Origin: Isotricha intestinalis
Lineage: Eukaryota; Ciliophora; Litostomatea; Vestibuliferida; Isotrichidae
Direction of reading: 5' to 3'
NCBI GenBank assembly: GCA_023807065.1
Contig: JAJJLU010003484.1
Location: forward strand, 1 to 64,000
DNA length: 64,000 nt
Shown here: positions 29,458 to 40,259 of the stretch, in pieces
Position numbering within the stretch: position 1 is the first letter of the stretch
Layout: each line of letters opens with the position of its first letter
Notes under the pieces: generated by a model
Told to the model about the DNA's origin: nothing
The model's input: the letters and a program-made list of their open reading frames with translations, nothing else
Databases searched by the model: none
Translations under genes and position numbers: made by a program

Positions 29458-29861
29458 TTGAAATAATATATTAATTTTTACTTGATAAATAATTATATTT
29501 ATTATTAATCAAATTTAATTATTAAAAATGATATTAAAAACATAAAATTTAAGTTGATTTTAATTGCAATTTAAATTCTTTGTTTTAATCAAATATAAAA
29601 AATAAATTAAAGAATAAAAATAATCTTATAAAAGCTTTTTCAAAGAATAAAATGAATAAATCAAATAATATAAATCAATAAAAAGAAATTTTAAATAAAG
29701 ATTAATTAAAACAAATAAAATTAGAGATCAAAGCTTAAAATGATTAATTTTATATTTAAATAAATGCTTTTTGAACTTTTTAATTAAAGTAAAAAAAAAA
29801 TGCAAAAAAAAATAAAAATTAATAAAATAATATATAAAGTATCAAGAAAAAAAAAAAAAAA
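29458..29861. other. Divergent promoter spacer
   Basis: 404 bases between divergent genes. A short ATG frame near 29651 is broken by TAA codons and is not supported as a gene. A poly-A run precedes the DHHC start at 29862. Nothing else seen. Confidence 0.5.
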
Positions 29862-30608
29862 ATGTCAGAAGAGACAGAACCAATAAATTTAACACCTTCT
29901 CCTTCGGTGGAGTTATCAACATCAACAGAGAATACAAATCAAGAAGAAAAGAAAGAAAAGTTTGATATAGAAAAACAAAATGAATTAAAAATAACAGAAA
30001 TACTATATGGAAATGACTACAAAATAAAAAACCCAAAAAAATTAGGAAATTCAATAGTATTTTGGTATATAAATGATTGGCCTTTATTTACAATTGGACC
30101 AGATTGTATATATTTATTAAATTTTAATTAGTTAAAAAAAGATCCTTTAGGTTTATGTTTAATAGGAATTATAAGCTTTTTTTATTTCTTAGAATTTTTT
30201 ACAATTTTTGAAAACAATTATAAAATTGCAAAAATGATTGAAAGTTTATCATATATATTCTTTTTATTATCTTATTTAAGTACTAGTTTAATTAATCCAG
30301 GAATTCCAGAATTAAAGTATTATTCTAAAAACTTTAATTTAAATAATAAACAAAAATTAAAAGATTTTCAGAAATGTAAAAAATGTAATATTATTATTCC
30401 TAGAAAATTAAATGTTACTCATTGTAATGTTTGTAATGTATGTGTTAAAGAACAAGATCATCATTGTCCTTGGACTGGAAAATGTATTGGAAAATATAAC
30501 TTAATTCAATTTTATTTTTTCCTTTTCTTTTTGTTAATTTTTATTTTTTCTACTTTTCTTACTTTTTTATTGTTTATTGTTTATTTACAAGAGGAAAATA
30601 AAATATAA
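29862..30608 (+). CDS. DHHC palmitoyl acyltransferase with one 36-nt intron
   Basis: Exon 1 is 29862-30105, intron 30106-30141 (GTATAT...AAAAAG) and exon 2 30142-30608, 236 residues. Unspliced, a TAG interrupts the frame at 30129-30131; splicing removes it and yields FTIGPDYPLGLCLIGII, a typical DHHC lead-in to TM1. An alternative acceptor at 30150 also keeps the frame. TM2 follows, then the zinc-bearing CRD (CKKCNIIIPRK, HCNVCNVCVKEQDHHCPWTG, CIGKYNLIQFY) with the catalytic DHHC intact. TM3 is at the end; a fourth TM is not visible, so the C-terminus is short for the family. Likely S-acylates the Cys-tailed and MGC proteins encoded nearby. Confidence 0.85.
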
Positions 30609-30750
30609 AAAGGAAAATAAATTTTTTTTTCTTATTTTTTAAAGATAAAAAAAAATTTATATATTTTTATTAGATTAATTATCTTAAAATTGATATTTTA
30701 TCAGTTAAACAATTTAATGAACTTTCCTAATTGTATTTTTTTGTTTTATT

Positions 30751-31599
30751 TTAATTTTTTGCTTCTCGATTATTGAAATAATTATTATAAAAATTGGATA
30801 ACATTGATTTTTCTTCATTTTCTTCATTTTCTTCATTTTCCTTTTTTAACGAAATTGATTTTTTATTTTTTGATATTTCTTTACTTTTAATTTCATTTGA
30901 ATCAACAATAACTTTTATACTTTCATTTTCATTTTTTTTTTCATTCTTATTTTCTTTAATTGAAAAGGTATTTGATTCAAAATTTACATTTTCTTCTTTT
31001 GTATTTTCATTACAAGAAGAAATATCACTTTTACTTAAATTCGAACTCAATAAATTAAAATCAGATATTGGTGGATCTTTTTTTATTAATTTGTTTTTTG
31101 TTTCTTGGTTTATTTTATATTCTTCAAATTTAGTTTTAACGTTATTTAATTCTTCTTCTAAATAATTACATTTTTTATTTAAAGAATCATTTAAATTTTG
31201 ATATTGTTCCAATTTTTCTTCTAACTGTTTACATTTCAATTCTAAATCATTAATTTTAGGATTAATTATCTTTAATATTTTATTTAATAATATCTCTTCT
31301 TTATCATCATTATTTTCTGTTGAATCAATTCTTATATGATTAAAAAATTGATTGTCTACTTTTTTTTCTAAAAAAATTTCTTTTATTTTGTCTTTATCTT
31401 CTATGATAAATGTTTCATACATGTTTTCTTGAATTTCTATTAGTAATTCATCAAGATGATAAGTAAATTTTATTTTTTCAATATCTTCATTCGAGTAATG
31501 AAATAAGTTTTGAATATTAACTATAAATTCTTTATATGTTGTAGGTAAATTTATCTTATATCTTTTATTGTCACACTTTATTACTAGATAATGGTCCAT
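30751..31599 (-). CDS. PB1/UBL-like N-domain plus coiled coil
   Basis: 282 residues. The first 80 residues (MDHYLVIKCDNKRYKINLPT, EFIVNIQNLFHY, KIKFTYHLDELLIEI) look like a PB1 or ubiquitin-like beta-grasp domain with a conserved basic start. The coiled coil at about 105-175 has clear heptads (KCKQLEEKLEQYQNLNDSL). The C-terminal part is acidic and repetitive (ENEENEEK). Function unknown; a scaffold is plausible. Confidence 0.55.
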   Translation of the reverse strand: MDHYLVIKCDNKRYKINLPTTYKEFIVNIQNLFHYSNEDIEKIKFTYHLDELLIEIQENMYETFIIEDKDKIKEIFLEKKVDNQFFNHIRIDSTENNDDKEEILLNKILKIINPKINDLELKCKQLEEKLEQYQNLNDSLNKKCNYLEEELNNVKTKFEEYKINQETKNKLIKKDPPISDFNLLSSNLSKSDISSCNENTKEENVNFESNTFSIKENKNEKKNENESIKVIVDSNEIKSKEISKNKKSISLKKENEENEENEEKSMLSNFYNNYFNNREAKN

Positions 31600-31890
31600 T
31601 TTTTTTCTAAAAAAAGTTTTTTTTTGAATAATTAGTTTTTATAAAATGTTTTAATGATTTTTATTATTTTAGGAATGTAAAATTTATATTTTAAAGTATT
31701 ATAAAACCTATATTTTTTATACATTCATTTATATTTTGTCTATTTTTTAATATTATAGTTACTTAATTAATCCATATATTTATCTATAAAAATTTAATAT
31801 TAATTTCAATTAATATCATAGAATATATAATATAATTTCAAAAAGATAAAATGAGAAAAAATAAAAAATAAAAATATTAACTTCAAAAAA

Positions 31891-32913
31891 ATGGGATGCA
31901 TGATAGGAGGATATATAAAAAATTCAAGTTTAACATTAAATCAAGATATTTTAATTACTTCAAAAAGAACAAAGCATACATTAACAACTAATAATTTATA
32001 TGAAACTCCACCTTCAATTTCTCCATCAATAATAAATAGAATAAATAATAATATGCAAAATAATATTAATAGAAAAAGTTTATTTTATGATAAGAAATTC
32101 TCAAACAACAATTTAAATATTTCAAAAACATATTCTTCGACATTATTATTTAATTACTCAATAGAATTAATAATGAAATTTTCAAAAGAATTTAATCCAA
32201 ATTATGATATTATATCAATATATCAAAATACTTTAAAAAATTTAAAAAATGAAAAAATAAAAATTTCAAAAGAAGATTCCTCACATTCAATTTTTTCTTT
32301 TGGAGGAGAAATAAAGGAAAAAATAAAAAATGATAATTCAAGTTCTTTTCAAAGTTCAAATTTAGATGAAATTGAAGAAATTGATTATTATTTTAATGAA
32401 GACAATATTCAACCTCATCAATTTGATATTGAATATGAAGAAGGTAAATATTATATTAAAGGATATGATGATGGAAGTGGTATTTATTTAAAAATTGATA
32501 AAAAAATTAATATTGGATTCGAAAAAAAATATATTTTTTTATTCAATAATAAATCATTTCTTAATTTTCAAATTAAAGAAAATGATAATTTAGTTTTAAT
32601 TGAATATAATGGAGAAAAAAAAGGAAAATTTAAATATAAAGAAAATAATATTATTTTAATTGGAAGAAGTGAAAATTGTAATATTGTATTAAATAATGAA
32701 GAAGGAGTAAGTAGAGTTCAATTTACTTTTTATTATGATAATGTTAATAATGAATTTTATATTTATGATGGTTTGTACAATGAAGATGAAAATAAATGTA
32801 AAATTTCAACCAATGGAATTTGGCTTTTAATTAATCATAAAATTTTAATTAGGAAAAATATGCTATTTAAAACTGGGAAAACTTTGATTTCATGTGAGTT
32901 AAAAGAATTTTAA
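31891..32913 (+). CDS. FHA-domain protein with N-terminal MGC lipid-anchor motif
   Basis: 340 residues. The N-terminus MGCMIGGYIK is a classic N-myristoylation plus palmitoylation signal. A disordered Ser/Asn region follows. The FHA domain is at about 250-338 (IILIGRSENCNIVLNNEEGVSR, GIWLLIN); the conserved GRS and the SR of the phosphothreonine pocket are present. Predicted to bind phosphothreonine ligands at a membrane. Such MGC plus FHA proteins are typical of ciliates. The neighbouring DHHC enzyme could supply the acylation. Confidence 0.8.
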   Translation: MGCMIGGYIKNSSLTLNQDILITSKRTKHTLTTNNLYETPPSISPSIINRINNNMQNNINRKSLFYDKKFSNNNLNISKTYSSTLLFNYSIELIMKFSKEFNPNYDIISIYQNTLKNLKNEKIKISKEDSSHSIFSFGGEIKEKIKNDNSSSFQSSNLDEIEEIDYYFNEDNIQPHQFDIEYEEGKYYIKGYDDGSGIYLKIDKKINIGFEKKYIFLFNNKSFLNFQIKENDNLVLIEYNGEKKGKFKYKENNIILIGRSENCNIVLNNEEGVSRVQFTFYYDNVNNEFYIYDGLYNEDENKCKISTNGIWLLINHKILIRKNMLFKTGKTLISCELKEF

Positions 32914-33263
32914 TATTATTTTCGTGTTTATATATTGTATTAATATTACTTTTTGAAATTAAGTGTTTTATTGTATCGATAAGTGTGTTGATAATATGAT
33001 TTGGGGATTCAATTTTAGTTCTTTGTTGTTTATTAGAATAATAAATAAAAATTGAATTTCTAATTGAAAGTTATATATATAGCTTAAATTAAAATTATAA
33101 ATGTATCTTTTATTTTAATAAAATTTTTCAAATGTGAATTAATGTTTTGTATTGTGAAAGTTTAAGATATTTATAATATATAAATAAATATAATAACATG
33201 AAACCTTTTTTTTCAAAAAAATCTTAAAAATATTTAATAAAATTAAAAAAATAAATATAAAAA
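32914..33263. other. Spacer with a weak minus-strand open stretch
   Basis: 350 bases between two same-strand genes. A minus-strand frame is open at 32867-33070 without an ATG and has some coding-like composition. No intron or partner exon could be joined to it. Nothing else seen. Confidence 0.35.
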
Positions 33264-34847
33264 ATGTTTACAAATAATAACTTATATAAAACAACTAAAT
33301 TTCAACCTTTTTCATTAAATTATTATTCTCAAATATTAGAACAACCGAAAAATCTTTCAAACACAGAATTTAAAAAACCAACAAATTTTCAAGAACTTAA
33401 AGAACAAAATCTATTAGCTCAAAAAAGAAATGAAGATTTATTAAAACAAAATCATAAAAGCATTTTAGATTGTTATTTAAATTTAAAAAATACAAAATCA
33501 ATATTAATGGACTATCCAAAATATAATTTAGGTAAATACTTAAATTCAAAAAATGTAATGATGAATCAAAATAATATAAGTGAAAAAATATTAACTAAAC
33601 AAAATGAACTTTTAGCTCTTGAATCCATTTTAAAAAATCAATCAGAACAAAATAGATTATTATTTGAAGAAGAAAATGATTATTGTAATACAATGAAACA
33701 ATTAAATTCAGATTTATTAGAAAAAGTGAAAAAATTAGCAGAAGAAAATGATGAAATTTTATATAAAAGAAAGAAATTACATATGGAAAATGAATTAATG
33801 GAAAAAGAAATAAATGAAACTTTAATTAAATTAATGAATAGAAAAATTAAAGAACCTCCAGAACCAAAAATGGAATTAAATATTGTTGATGAAGAAGAAG
33901 ATGAAAAAGAAATTATAAATGAAGTTGAAAATCCAATTTTAAGGGGTAATAAAAAAATTCCAGTTGAAGAGGAAGAAGAAGAAGAAGAAGAAGAAGATGA
34001 AGAATTAAAAGAAAAAAAAAAACAATATAAAATTATTAAAAACGAAATTTATTATTTAAATATGAATCATAAACCAGGAAAATTAGATGAAATTAGGAAA
34101 AAAAATTTAGAAAAAAAATTACAAATTCGAAAAAAAGAATTGGAAGAATTATATAAGAAAAAAAAAATAAAAAATAAATTTGAAGAACCTATTCAAGTCA
34201 CCACTGAAGTAATTATTGAAAAAAATAAAAATGATGATTTAGATAATAATTCAAAAGTTAAAAATTTTAAAGCTTCTATTAGAAAATCAAATGATGTTTT
34301 TATTGAAGATAATAATGTTAATATTTCTAAATTAGAAGATTTAAATTCTAAAAATATTAAAGTTGAAGATAAACTAAAAGTATTATTAAATATTATTGAA
34401 AAAATAGAAAATTATGCTAATTCAACTGGAGAAGATAAAGTAATTTATGAAGAACAAATTTTTGACACTTTATATAAAAATAAACCTTATTTAAAAAAAA
34501 TATATTATGATTTATTAGGAAATCCAAATTTAAAATATGATATTAAATTTTTAGTTCAATTACTTTTTTTAATCATTAATTCAAATTATCATTATAATTT
34601 AAATCCTCAAAAATTAAAATCCCAAAAGAATTATGATGCTAATGATTTTCAAAATGATTTAAATGGTGATTATTATAATATTTATTTAAATATTTTAGAA
34701 CATTTAAAAAAAATGATTCAAATGAAAAGATCAAGCAGAGACTTTGCTGCTCAATTTTTATCTAAAGCTCTTATGAATTTTGAATATAATGAGGATATGC
34801 TTCATAAATTATTTTATGTTATAGAAGAAATTTTAAAAAAATCATAA
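33264..34847 (+). CDS. Acidic coiled-coil protein, function unknown
   Basis: 527 residues. The coiled coil is at about 35-205 and another near 240-300. A poly-Glu run lies near 240 (EEEEEEEEEDEELK). A structured C-terminal half (about 370-525) is helical with hydrophobic periodicity (LLNIIEKIENYANS, FLVQLLFLIINSNYHY). No family recognised; the layout resembles ciliary or basal-body coiled-coil proteins. Confidence 0.6.
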   Translation: MFTNNNLYKTTKFQPFSLNYYSQILEQPKNLSNTEFKKPTNFQELKEQNLLAQKRNEDLLKQNHKSILDCYLNLKNTKSILMDYPKYNLGKYLNSKNVMMNQNNISEKILTKQNELLALESILKNQSEQNRLLFEEENDYCNTMKQLNSDLLEKVKKLAEENDEILYKRKKLHMENELMEKEINETLIKLMNRKIKEPPEPKMELNIVDEEEDEKEIINEVENPILRGNKKIPVEEEEEEEEEEDEELKEKKKQYKIIKNEIYYLNMNHKPGKLDEIRKKNLEKKLQIRKKELEELYKKKKIKNKFEEPIQVTTEVIIEKNKNDDLDNNSKVKNFKASIRKSNDVFIEDNNVNISKLEDLNSKNIKVEDKLKVLLNIIEKIENYANSTGEDKVIYEEQIFDTLYKNKPYLKKIYYDLLGNPNLKYDIKFLVQLLFLIINSNYHYNLNPQKLKSQKNYDANDFQNDLNGDYYNIYLNILEHLKKMIQMKRSSRDFAAQFLSKALMNFEYNEDMLHKLFYVIEEILKKS

Positions 34848-35039
34848 TTTTTTAAATTTTTCTTTTTTTCAAAATTTTAAATTAAAATTCTTATTAAATT
34901 TAAAATGTTTTTTTATATTACTCAAATAATTTAAAATCTTGAAAAAATTTCAAATAAAAATTGAATGAATGATTATTTAATTATAATAAAATATTTTTAA
35001 ATAAATATTATTTTTTTTCTTTTGTTTTATTTTTTTTTG

Positions 35040-36317
35040 ATGAGTGAAAATCATAAAAGAGAATGTTTTAATATTTGTTTGAAATCTGAAAATGATAATG
35101 ATGAAAATTTATCAAATAAAAGATTTCTAATATTAATTAATTTAATATTGTTTTGTGTTATTGAAGGATTTAATTTTTATGATATTTTTGCGTATAAATT
35201 AAGTCAAAATTCAAGTGATTGGTTTAGTTATTTTTCATATTCAATTTTATATTTAATTTCTTTTATTTTTTTATCAATCCCTTCAATTTATATAATTGAA
35301 ATTGATATTGGAATTTCTTTAATTTTATCATTTCTTTGTTCTATTGCAAGAGAAGTTTTTTATATTTTTTATATTAATTATTTCTTTATTTTTAAAGAAT
35401 ATTGTGTTTTTATTTCTATTATTTCAATGATATTATTATTTAATTCTTTAGGAAAAATCACTCATTTATGGTTTCCTTTCAAACAAAGTAGTTATATTAT
35501 TTCTTCTTTTATTTATTTTATTTTTTTAGGTGGTTCAATTTCTTTTTTTATTCATGAAATGAAGTTATCAGATACGAATTTAATAAGAATTTCATTTATT
35601 AAAATTGTATTTATTAATTTAATAACAGGAATGTTATATAACCCTTTACCTAAAGTTTACACTCCTTATAAAATAAAACAAAAAAATTTATACATTAATT
35701 CTAAATTTAAACAAATTAAAGAATGTTTAAAATATTTTAAACAAATATTAATTATTTCAATGATAATGTCTTCTCATTTATTTTTATTTTTATCTTATTA
35801 TGATATTAAAGGAAATATTATTCGATTAAATTCTTATTTAGGAATTATTTTTCTTTCTTTTATTATTGGATTTATTTTTATTTCAATTTATATTTACTTT
35901 ATAAAAGAATATAAATATCTAATATTAACGCATTTAATTTTATCTTTTATACTACTTTTATTATCATTTTTTTTTTCCATTAAAGAATATTTTCCTTTTG
36001 AATCAAATGTTAAAAATTTTGTTTTTATAATCCTTCATATTATTATTGGAATAAATATTAGTATTTTTATTTATTTAAGTTATGATTATCTAATACAATT
36101 AACGTATCCATGTGTTGGAGAAAGTGTTCCAATTAGTTTATTTGAAATAATATCAAGTTTTTTTACTTTATTATTATTAATTATAAATTACATTATAAGG
36201 CAATTCATATTCATCGAAGGTCAAATTTATGTAGAATTAGTTATTTATTTTTTTCCATTAATTATTGGAGGAATATTATTTATATGTAATAAAAATAACG
36301 TTGAAAAAAAACTTTAA
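35040..36317 (+). CDS. 12-TM MFS transporter, SLC49/FLVCR-like
   Basis: 425 residues from the ATG at 35040; an upstream TTG at 35022 only lengthens the leader. Twelve hydrophobic helices are visible. The opening (RFLILINLILFCVIEGF, SSDWFSYFSYSILYLISFIF) matches the SLC49 pattern 'RW..L..F....N...W......W......Y' used by FLVCR-type haem/choline transporters. The cytosolic loop between TM6 and TM7 is basic (KIKQKNLYINSKFKQIKE). Substrate unknown. Confidence 0.75.
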   Translation: MSENHKRECFNICLKSENDNDENLSNKRFLILINLILFCVIEGFNFYDIFAYKLSQNSSDWFSYFSYSILYLISFIFLSIPSIYIIEIDIGISLILSFLCSIAREVFYIFYINYFFIFKEYCVFISIISMILLFNSLGKITHLWFPFKQSSYIISSFIYFIFLGGSISFFIHEMKLSDTNLIRISFIKIVFINLITGMLYNPLPKVYTPYKIKQKNLYINSKFKQIKECLKYFKQILIISMIMSSHLFLFLSYYDIKGNIIRLNSYLGIIFLSFIIGFIFISIYIYFIKEYKYLILTHLILSFILLLLSFFFSIKEYFPFESNVKNFVFIILHIIIGINISIFIYLSYDYLIQLTYPCVGESVPISLFEIISSFFTLLLLIINYIIRQFIFIEGQIYVELVIYFFPLIIGGILFICNKNNVEKKL

Positions 36318-36424
36318 AAATCGTAATTAAAAATTAGGCAAATTATATTAAATTTTAACATTTTATATTAAATTTTAAAAAAAACAATATTTTTTTTTTA
36401 AAAAATGAATTATAAATATTTTAA

Positions 36425-38452
36425 ATGGATGTTCGTTCAAGTTCATCAGTTTCTTCAATAATAACAACAACATATAATACTATAAGTAATAGATCTCATT
36501 TTCCTCATGTGAATAAAATGAATAGTTCAAATTTTAGTAAAAAATATAAAATAGTTTATTCTTCATCATCAAAAGGAAAAAAAAGAATGAATTCTTTATT
36601 AATAACAAAATCAAATAGAAAAACAAATAATAATAGAATAAATTTATTTAATTCCAATCCAAGAATAAAACCAATTAAATATAATGAATATAAAGAACAT
36701 ATTGATGTATATGATTACAATCAAAATAATAATACAAATGAAAATTTTTTTCCAAATAATTATTTAAATACAAAATCAACTTTTAATTTCAGAACTTTTT
36801 ATTCAAGAAATAAAAAACCAAAAGATACTTCTCCTCAAATATGTTCAGTGTATAATTTCCCTGAAAGTAAAAATTTATTTCTTTTTATTCCAAATTCTAA
36901 ATTTTTAAAAGAAAATAAAGAATTTGATACTTATTTAAAAAAATCAGATAATTCACCAGAAAAATTAATTCAAAATTTATCAATAAGACAAATAGAAAAA
37001 AAATATTCAAAATTTTCTTTGTTTCACAATGTAACAATTCCATATAATTATAAAATAAGAATGTTATTATTCAATAATATGCCAAAATGCTTTACTGATA
37101 TTTGTGAAAGAGCAAATATAAAATATAAAAAAAAACCAATTAATTCAAATATAATTTGGCATTTATATGATATGTATTCAATGCAACAATTAATAAGAGA
37201 AATTCATCAAAATCAACATTATAATCATTTTCCTTCAACTTTTGCTTTAGGAAGAAAAGATTTTATGTATAAACATTATAAAAAATATAGAAATTTATAT
37301 AAAGATGATTATAATTATGTCCCTGAAACTTATATTTTACCAGATGATGCTAATGAATTTTTAGATAAGTATAAAAATATTATTTCTAATTTATCAACTG
37401 CTAAAACAAAATTTATTGTTAAACCTGTTGGTTTAAGTAGAGGAAGAGGAATACATATTTTAAATAATAAATCTGAATTTAAATCAATTTGCAAAGCCAG
37501 TGAAGTGAGACATGGGAAAAATTATTTAGTTAGTAAATATATTTCAAAACCACATTTAATAAACGATAAAAAATATGATTTAAGAATTTATGTTTTAATT
37601 ACTTCTTTATATCCTTTAAAAATTTATATGTATAAAGAAGGTTTGGTTAGATTTGCAACTGAAGAATATATAAAAGGAAATTATAATAACGTTTATATTC
37701 ATTTAACTAATTATTCAATTAATAAAGAAAATATAACAAGATATAATAATAATACAAATGATGAAGATTATGAAAATTTTTCAAAATGGTCTTTAAGTGA
37801 ATATAAAGAATATTTTATTAAAAATAATGAAATAGAAAATTATAATAATATAATGGAAAAAATAAAAGATATAATAATAAAAACAATAATAACATCAACA
37901 GATGATATAAGTGCTGATATAGCATTAGGAAAAAAAAATAGTTTATTTGAATTATATGGTTTTGATATTTTAGTAGATAATAAATTTAATGTTTGGTTAA
38001 TTGAAGTTAATGTAGGTCCTTCAATGAAATGTTCTTCTCCACTTGATCAAATGATAAAAACTAATTTAATTAGTGACATTATTAATGTTATTGGAGTTAA
38101 ATTTTATGAGCATCATGAAAAAGATATTTTATTTTCTTTAGATAAAAAAGATGAAAGAATTAAAATTAATAATAGAAAAATAAATAAATTTAATTTAGGT
38201 GGATTAAAAGCAGAAATTTTCAATGGGTTTGATAAAAATAATTTAAGCTTTAAAGGACATGAATTTAATAATGAATATTTTATTAATGGTACTTTAAGAG
38301 ATTTTAAAGAAGAAAATTTAAGAAGTTCAGTTACTGATTTTGAATTAATTTTCCCTATTAAAGAAAATATTCAATATTATGGAAAGTTTTTTTCAAGTAA
38401 TTCTAATAATGTTGATAATATTGTTACTTGGCAATATTTATTAACACATTAA
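36425..38452 (+). CDS. Tubulin tyrosine ligase-like (TTLL) polyglutamylase/glycylase
   Basis: 675 residues. After a 200-residue basic N-terminus the TTL domain spans about 225-565: HFPSTFALGRKD, KFIVKPVGLSRGRGIHI, YDLRIYVLITSLYPLKIYMY, VYIHLTNYSINKEN, ELYGFDILVDNKFNVWLIEVN. The ATP-binding KPVGLSRGRGI and the metal/ATP motif IEVNVGPSM are intact. This long form resembles TTLL4/5-type polyglutamylases and acts on axonemal or cytoplasmic microtubules; whether it adds Glu or Gly cannot be told from sequence alone. Confidence 0.9.
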   Translation: MDVRSSSSVSSIITTTYNTISNRSHFPHVNKMNSSNFSKKYKIVYSSSSKGKKRMNSLLITKSNRKTNNNRINLFNSNPRIKPIKYNEYKEHIDVYDYNQNNNTNENFFPNNYLNTKSTFNFRTFYSRNKKPKDTSPQICSVYNFPESKNLFLFIPNSKFLKENKEFDTYLKKSDNSPEKLIQNLSIRQIEKKYSKFSLFHNVTIPYNYKIRMLLFNNMPKCFTDICERANIKYKKKPINSNIIWHLYDMYSMQQLIREIHQNQHYNHFPSTFALGRKDFMYKHYKKYRNLYKDDYNYVPETYILPDDANEFLDKYKNIISNLSTAKTKFIVKPVGLSRGRGIHILNNKSEFKSICKASEVRHGKNYLVSKYISKPHLINDKKYDLRIYVLITSLYPLKIYMYKEGLVRFATEEYIKGNYNNVYIHLTNYSINKENITRYNNNTNDEDYENFSKWSLSEYKEYFIKNNEIENYNNIMEKIKDIIIKTIITSTDDISADIALGKKNSLFELYGFDILVDNKFNVWLIEVNVGPSMKCSSPLDQMIKTNLISDIINVIGVKFYEHHEKDILFSLDKKDERIKINNRKINKFNLGGLKAEIFNGFDKNNLSFKGHEFNNEYFINGTLRDFKEENLRSSVTDFELIFPIKENIQYYGKFFSSNSNNVDNIVTWQYLLTH

Positions 38453-38648
38453 AATAAAATTAATAAATAATTATTTATAAAATCAATTTTTATAATTATT
38501 GGAAATAAAGTTTTATTTATTAGAGTTTAAAATATAAAAATTTTATTAATTTAATACTGGTTCTTTTAAGTTTTATATATATATAAAATTTAAAATAAAA
38601 AATAATAAATAAAAAAATATTGAAAAAGAATTATAAAAATAATAAAAA

Positions 38649-40118
38649 ATGAAACCAACAAAATTAAAAGTAGACAATGATCCTGATGCTCCAGTGAAAA
38701 GAAGTGAAGGAACAATAGCATCAAAATATTTAAAAATGAAAGAATTAGGTAATGGGACTTTTTCAACATTTTTAAGTTTAAGAGACAAAGAAACAAGAGA
38801 AAATCGTTTTTGTAAAGAAATAACAAAAAGAAAAATAGCAGAAATGCCAAAATTTAATGCAGAAATAGAATATTTAATGACAAATGAATGTCAAAATATT
38901 CCAAAAATATATGATATATATGAAGATGAGAGAAAAATAGATATTATAATGGAAGAATGTAAAGGAGGAAATTTATTGGAAAGAATAATAAATAAATTAC
39001 AAAATGGAAGAACTTTTTGTGAAAAAGAAGCAGGAGAAATTTTTCAACAAATAATAAATGCTTTAATGCATTGTCATAAGGTAGGAATATCTCATAAAGA
39101 TTTACGTCCAGAAAATATATTATTTACAAATGAAGATGAAGACAATACAGAAATAAAAGTAATAGATTTTGGTTTGAGTAAAATATTAGGTGAAATTCAG
39201 GCAAGTAAAAAAGAAAAAATGGACAAAAAACATTTTCCAAGTAAATTAGGAGATATTCATTTTGCCAGTCCTGAAGTTTTAGTAGGAAATTTAGATGAAA
39301 GAAGTGATATTTGGGCAGCTGGAGTAATATTATATATAATGTTAACTGGAAATGCTCCTTTTGATGGTACTAATGATGCTGACATTATTAAAGCTATTAA
39401 TAAAAAAAAAGCTCTTTATCCTGAAGATTCTTTTAAAAATATTTCTAATGAAGCTAAAGATTTGTTGAAAAAAATGATTTGTGATGCTGATAAAAGATTC
39501 AATGTTAATCAAATTATTGAACATGATTGGTTAGTTAAAATTGTTCCTAATAGTGAAAAAGTTTTAGAAGATTTTAATCAAGATAATTTTAAAAAATATA
39601 TTGAAGGTCCTAAGTTAAAAAAAGATATTTTAATGTTTATGGTTAATTATTTAGGGGATTCTGATATTCAATTATTGAAAGAAACTTTTACTGAAATGGA
39701 TGTTAATAAAGACGGTACATTAACTTTGCAAGAATTTAAAGAAGGATTAAAGAAATTCTGTGATGATGATATTGCTGAAAAAGCAGAAGAATTATTTAAT
39801 AATTTTGATTTAAATTATGAAGGAAGATTTGATTATAATGATTTTATTGTGGAATCTTTAGATAGACATTTACTTTTTATGGAAGATAAATTATTTATGG
39901 CGTTTTGGATGATGGATAGAGATGGAAGTGGAAAATTAAGTAAAGAAGAAATTAAACAAGCTTTAGGTTTAAAATGTGATTCTGCGACTATGCAAAAAAT
40001 AATCAGTCAATTTGATTTAGATGGAGATGGAGAAATTGATTATTTAGAATTTTTAAATTTAATGTTGTATCCTCTTCCTAAAGAAGAAGAAAATGAAAAT
40101 GTCAAAAAAAAGAAATAA
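38649..40118 (+). CDS. Calcium-dependent protein kinase (CDPK) with four EF hands
   Basis: 489 residues. Kinase domain about 25-300: LGNGTFSTFLSL, FCKEI (ATP Lys), SHKDLRPENIL, VIDFGLSKIL, FASPEVL. HRD reads HKD, which is tolerated in the family; the catalytic Asp and Asn stay. The junction domain leads to four EF hands: DVNKDGTLTLQEF, DLNYEGRFDYND (position 12 is Asp, so weaker), DRDGSGKLSKEE and DLDGDGEIDYLEF. There is no N-terminal myristoyl-Gly. CDPKs of this form are found in plants, apicomplexans and ciliates, which supports the lineage call. Confidence 0.95.
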   Translation: MKPTKLKVDNDPDAPVKRSEGTIASKYLKMKELGNGTFSTFLSLRDKETRENRFCKEITKRKIAEMPKFNAEIEYLMTNECQNIPKIYDIYEDERKIDIIMEECKGGNLLERIINKLQNGRTFCEKEAGEIFQQIINALMHCHKVGISHKDLRPENILFTNEDEDNTEIKVIDFGLSKILGEIQASKKEKMDKKHFPSKLGDIHFASPEVLVGNLDERSDIWAAGVILYIMLTGNAPFDGTNDADIIKAINKKKALYPEDSFKNISNEAKDLLKKMICDADKRFNVNQIIEHDWLVKIVPNSEKVLEDFNQDNFKKYIEGPKLKKDILMFMVNYLGDSDIQLLKETFTEMDVNKDGTLTLQEFKEGLKKFCDDDIAEKAEELFNNFDLNYEGRFDYNDFIVESLDRHLLFMEDKLFMAFWMMDRDGSGKLSKEEIKQALGLKCDSATMQKIISQFDLDGDGEIDYLEFLNLMLYPLPKEEENENVKKKK

Positions 40119-40259
40119 ATTTTTTATTTATTTTTAAAGAAAAATGTTTTTTTAAATTTTTTTTTCTTTTATGGTTAAAACATTTTTTAAAATATTGTAT
40201 AAAAAATATAAATTAATAATTATATATTAAGTATTATTTTAATGTTATATAAAATTGTA

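Noticed and set aside
29651..29800. A frame reading MNKSNNINQ with following TAA codons that could be Gln under the ciliate code
   Set aside because: TAA is a genuine stop in all intact genes here, and in DNA this AT-rich chance TAA codons are common. Codon-position composition gives only weak support.
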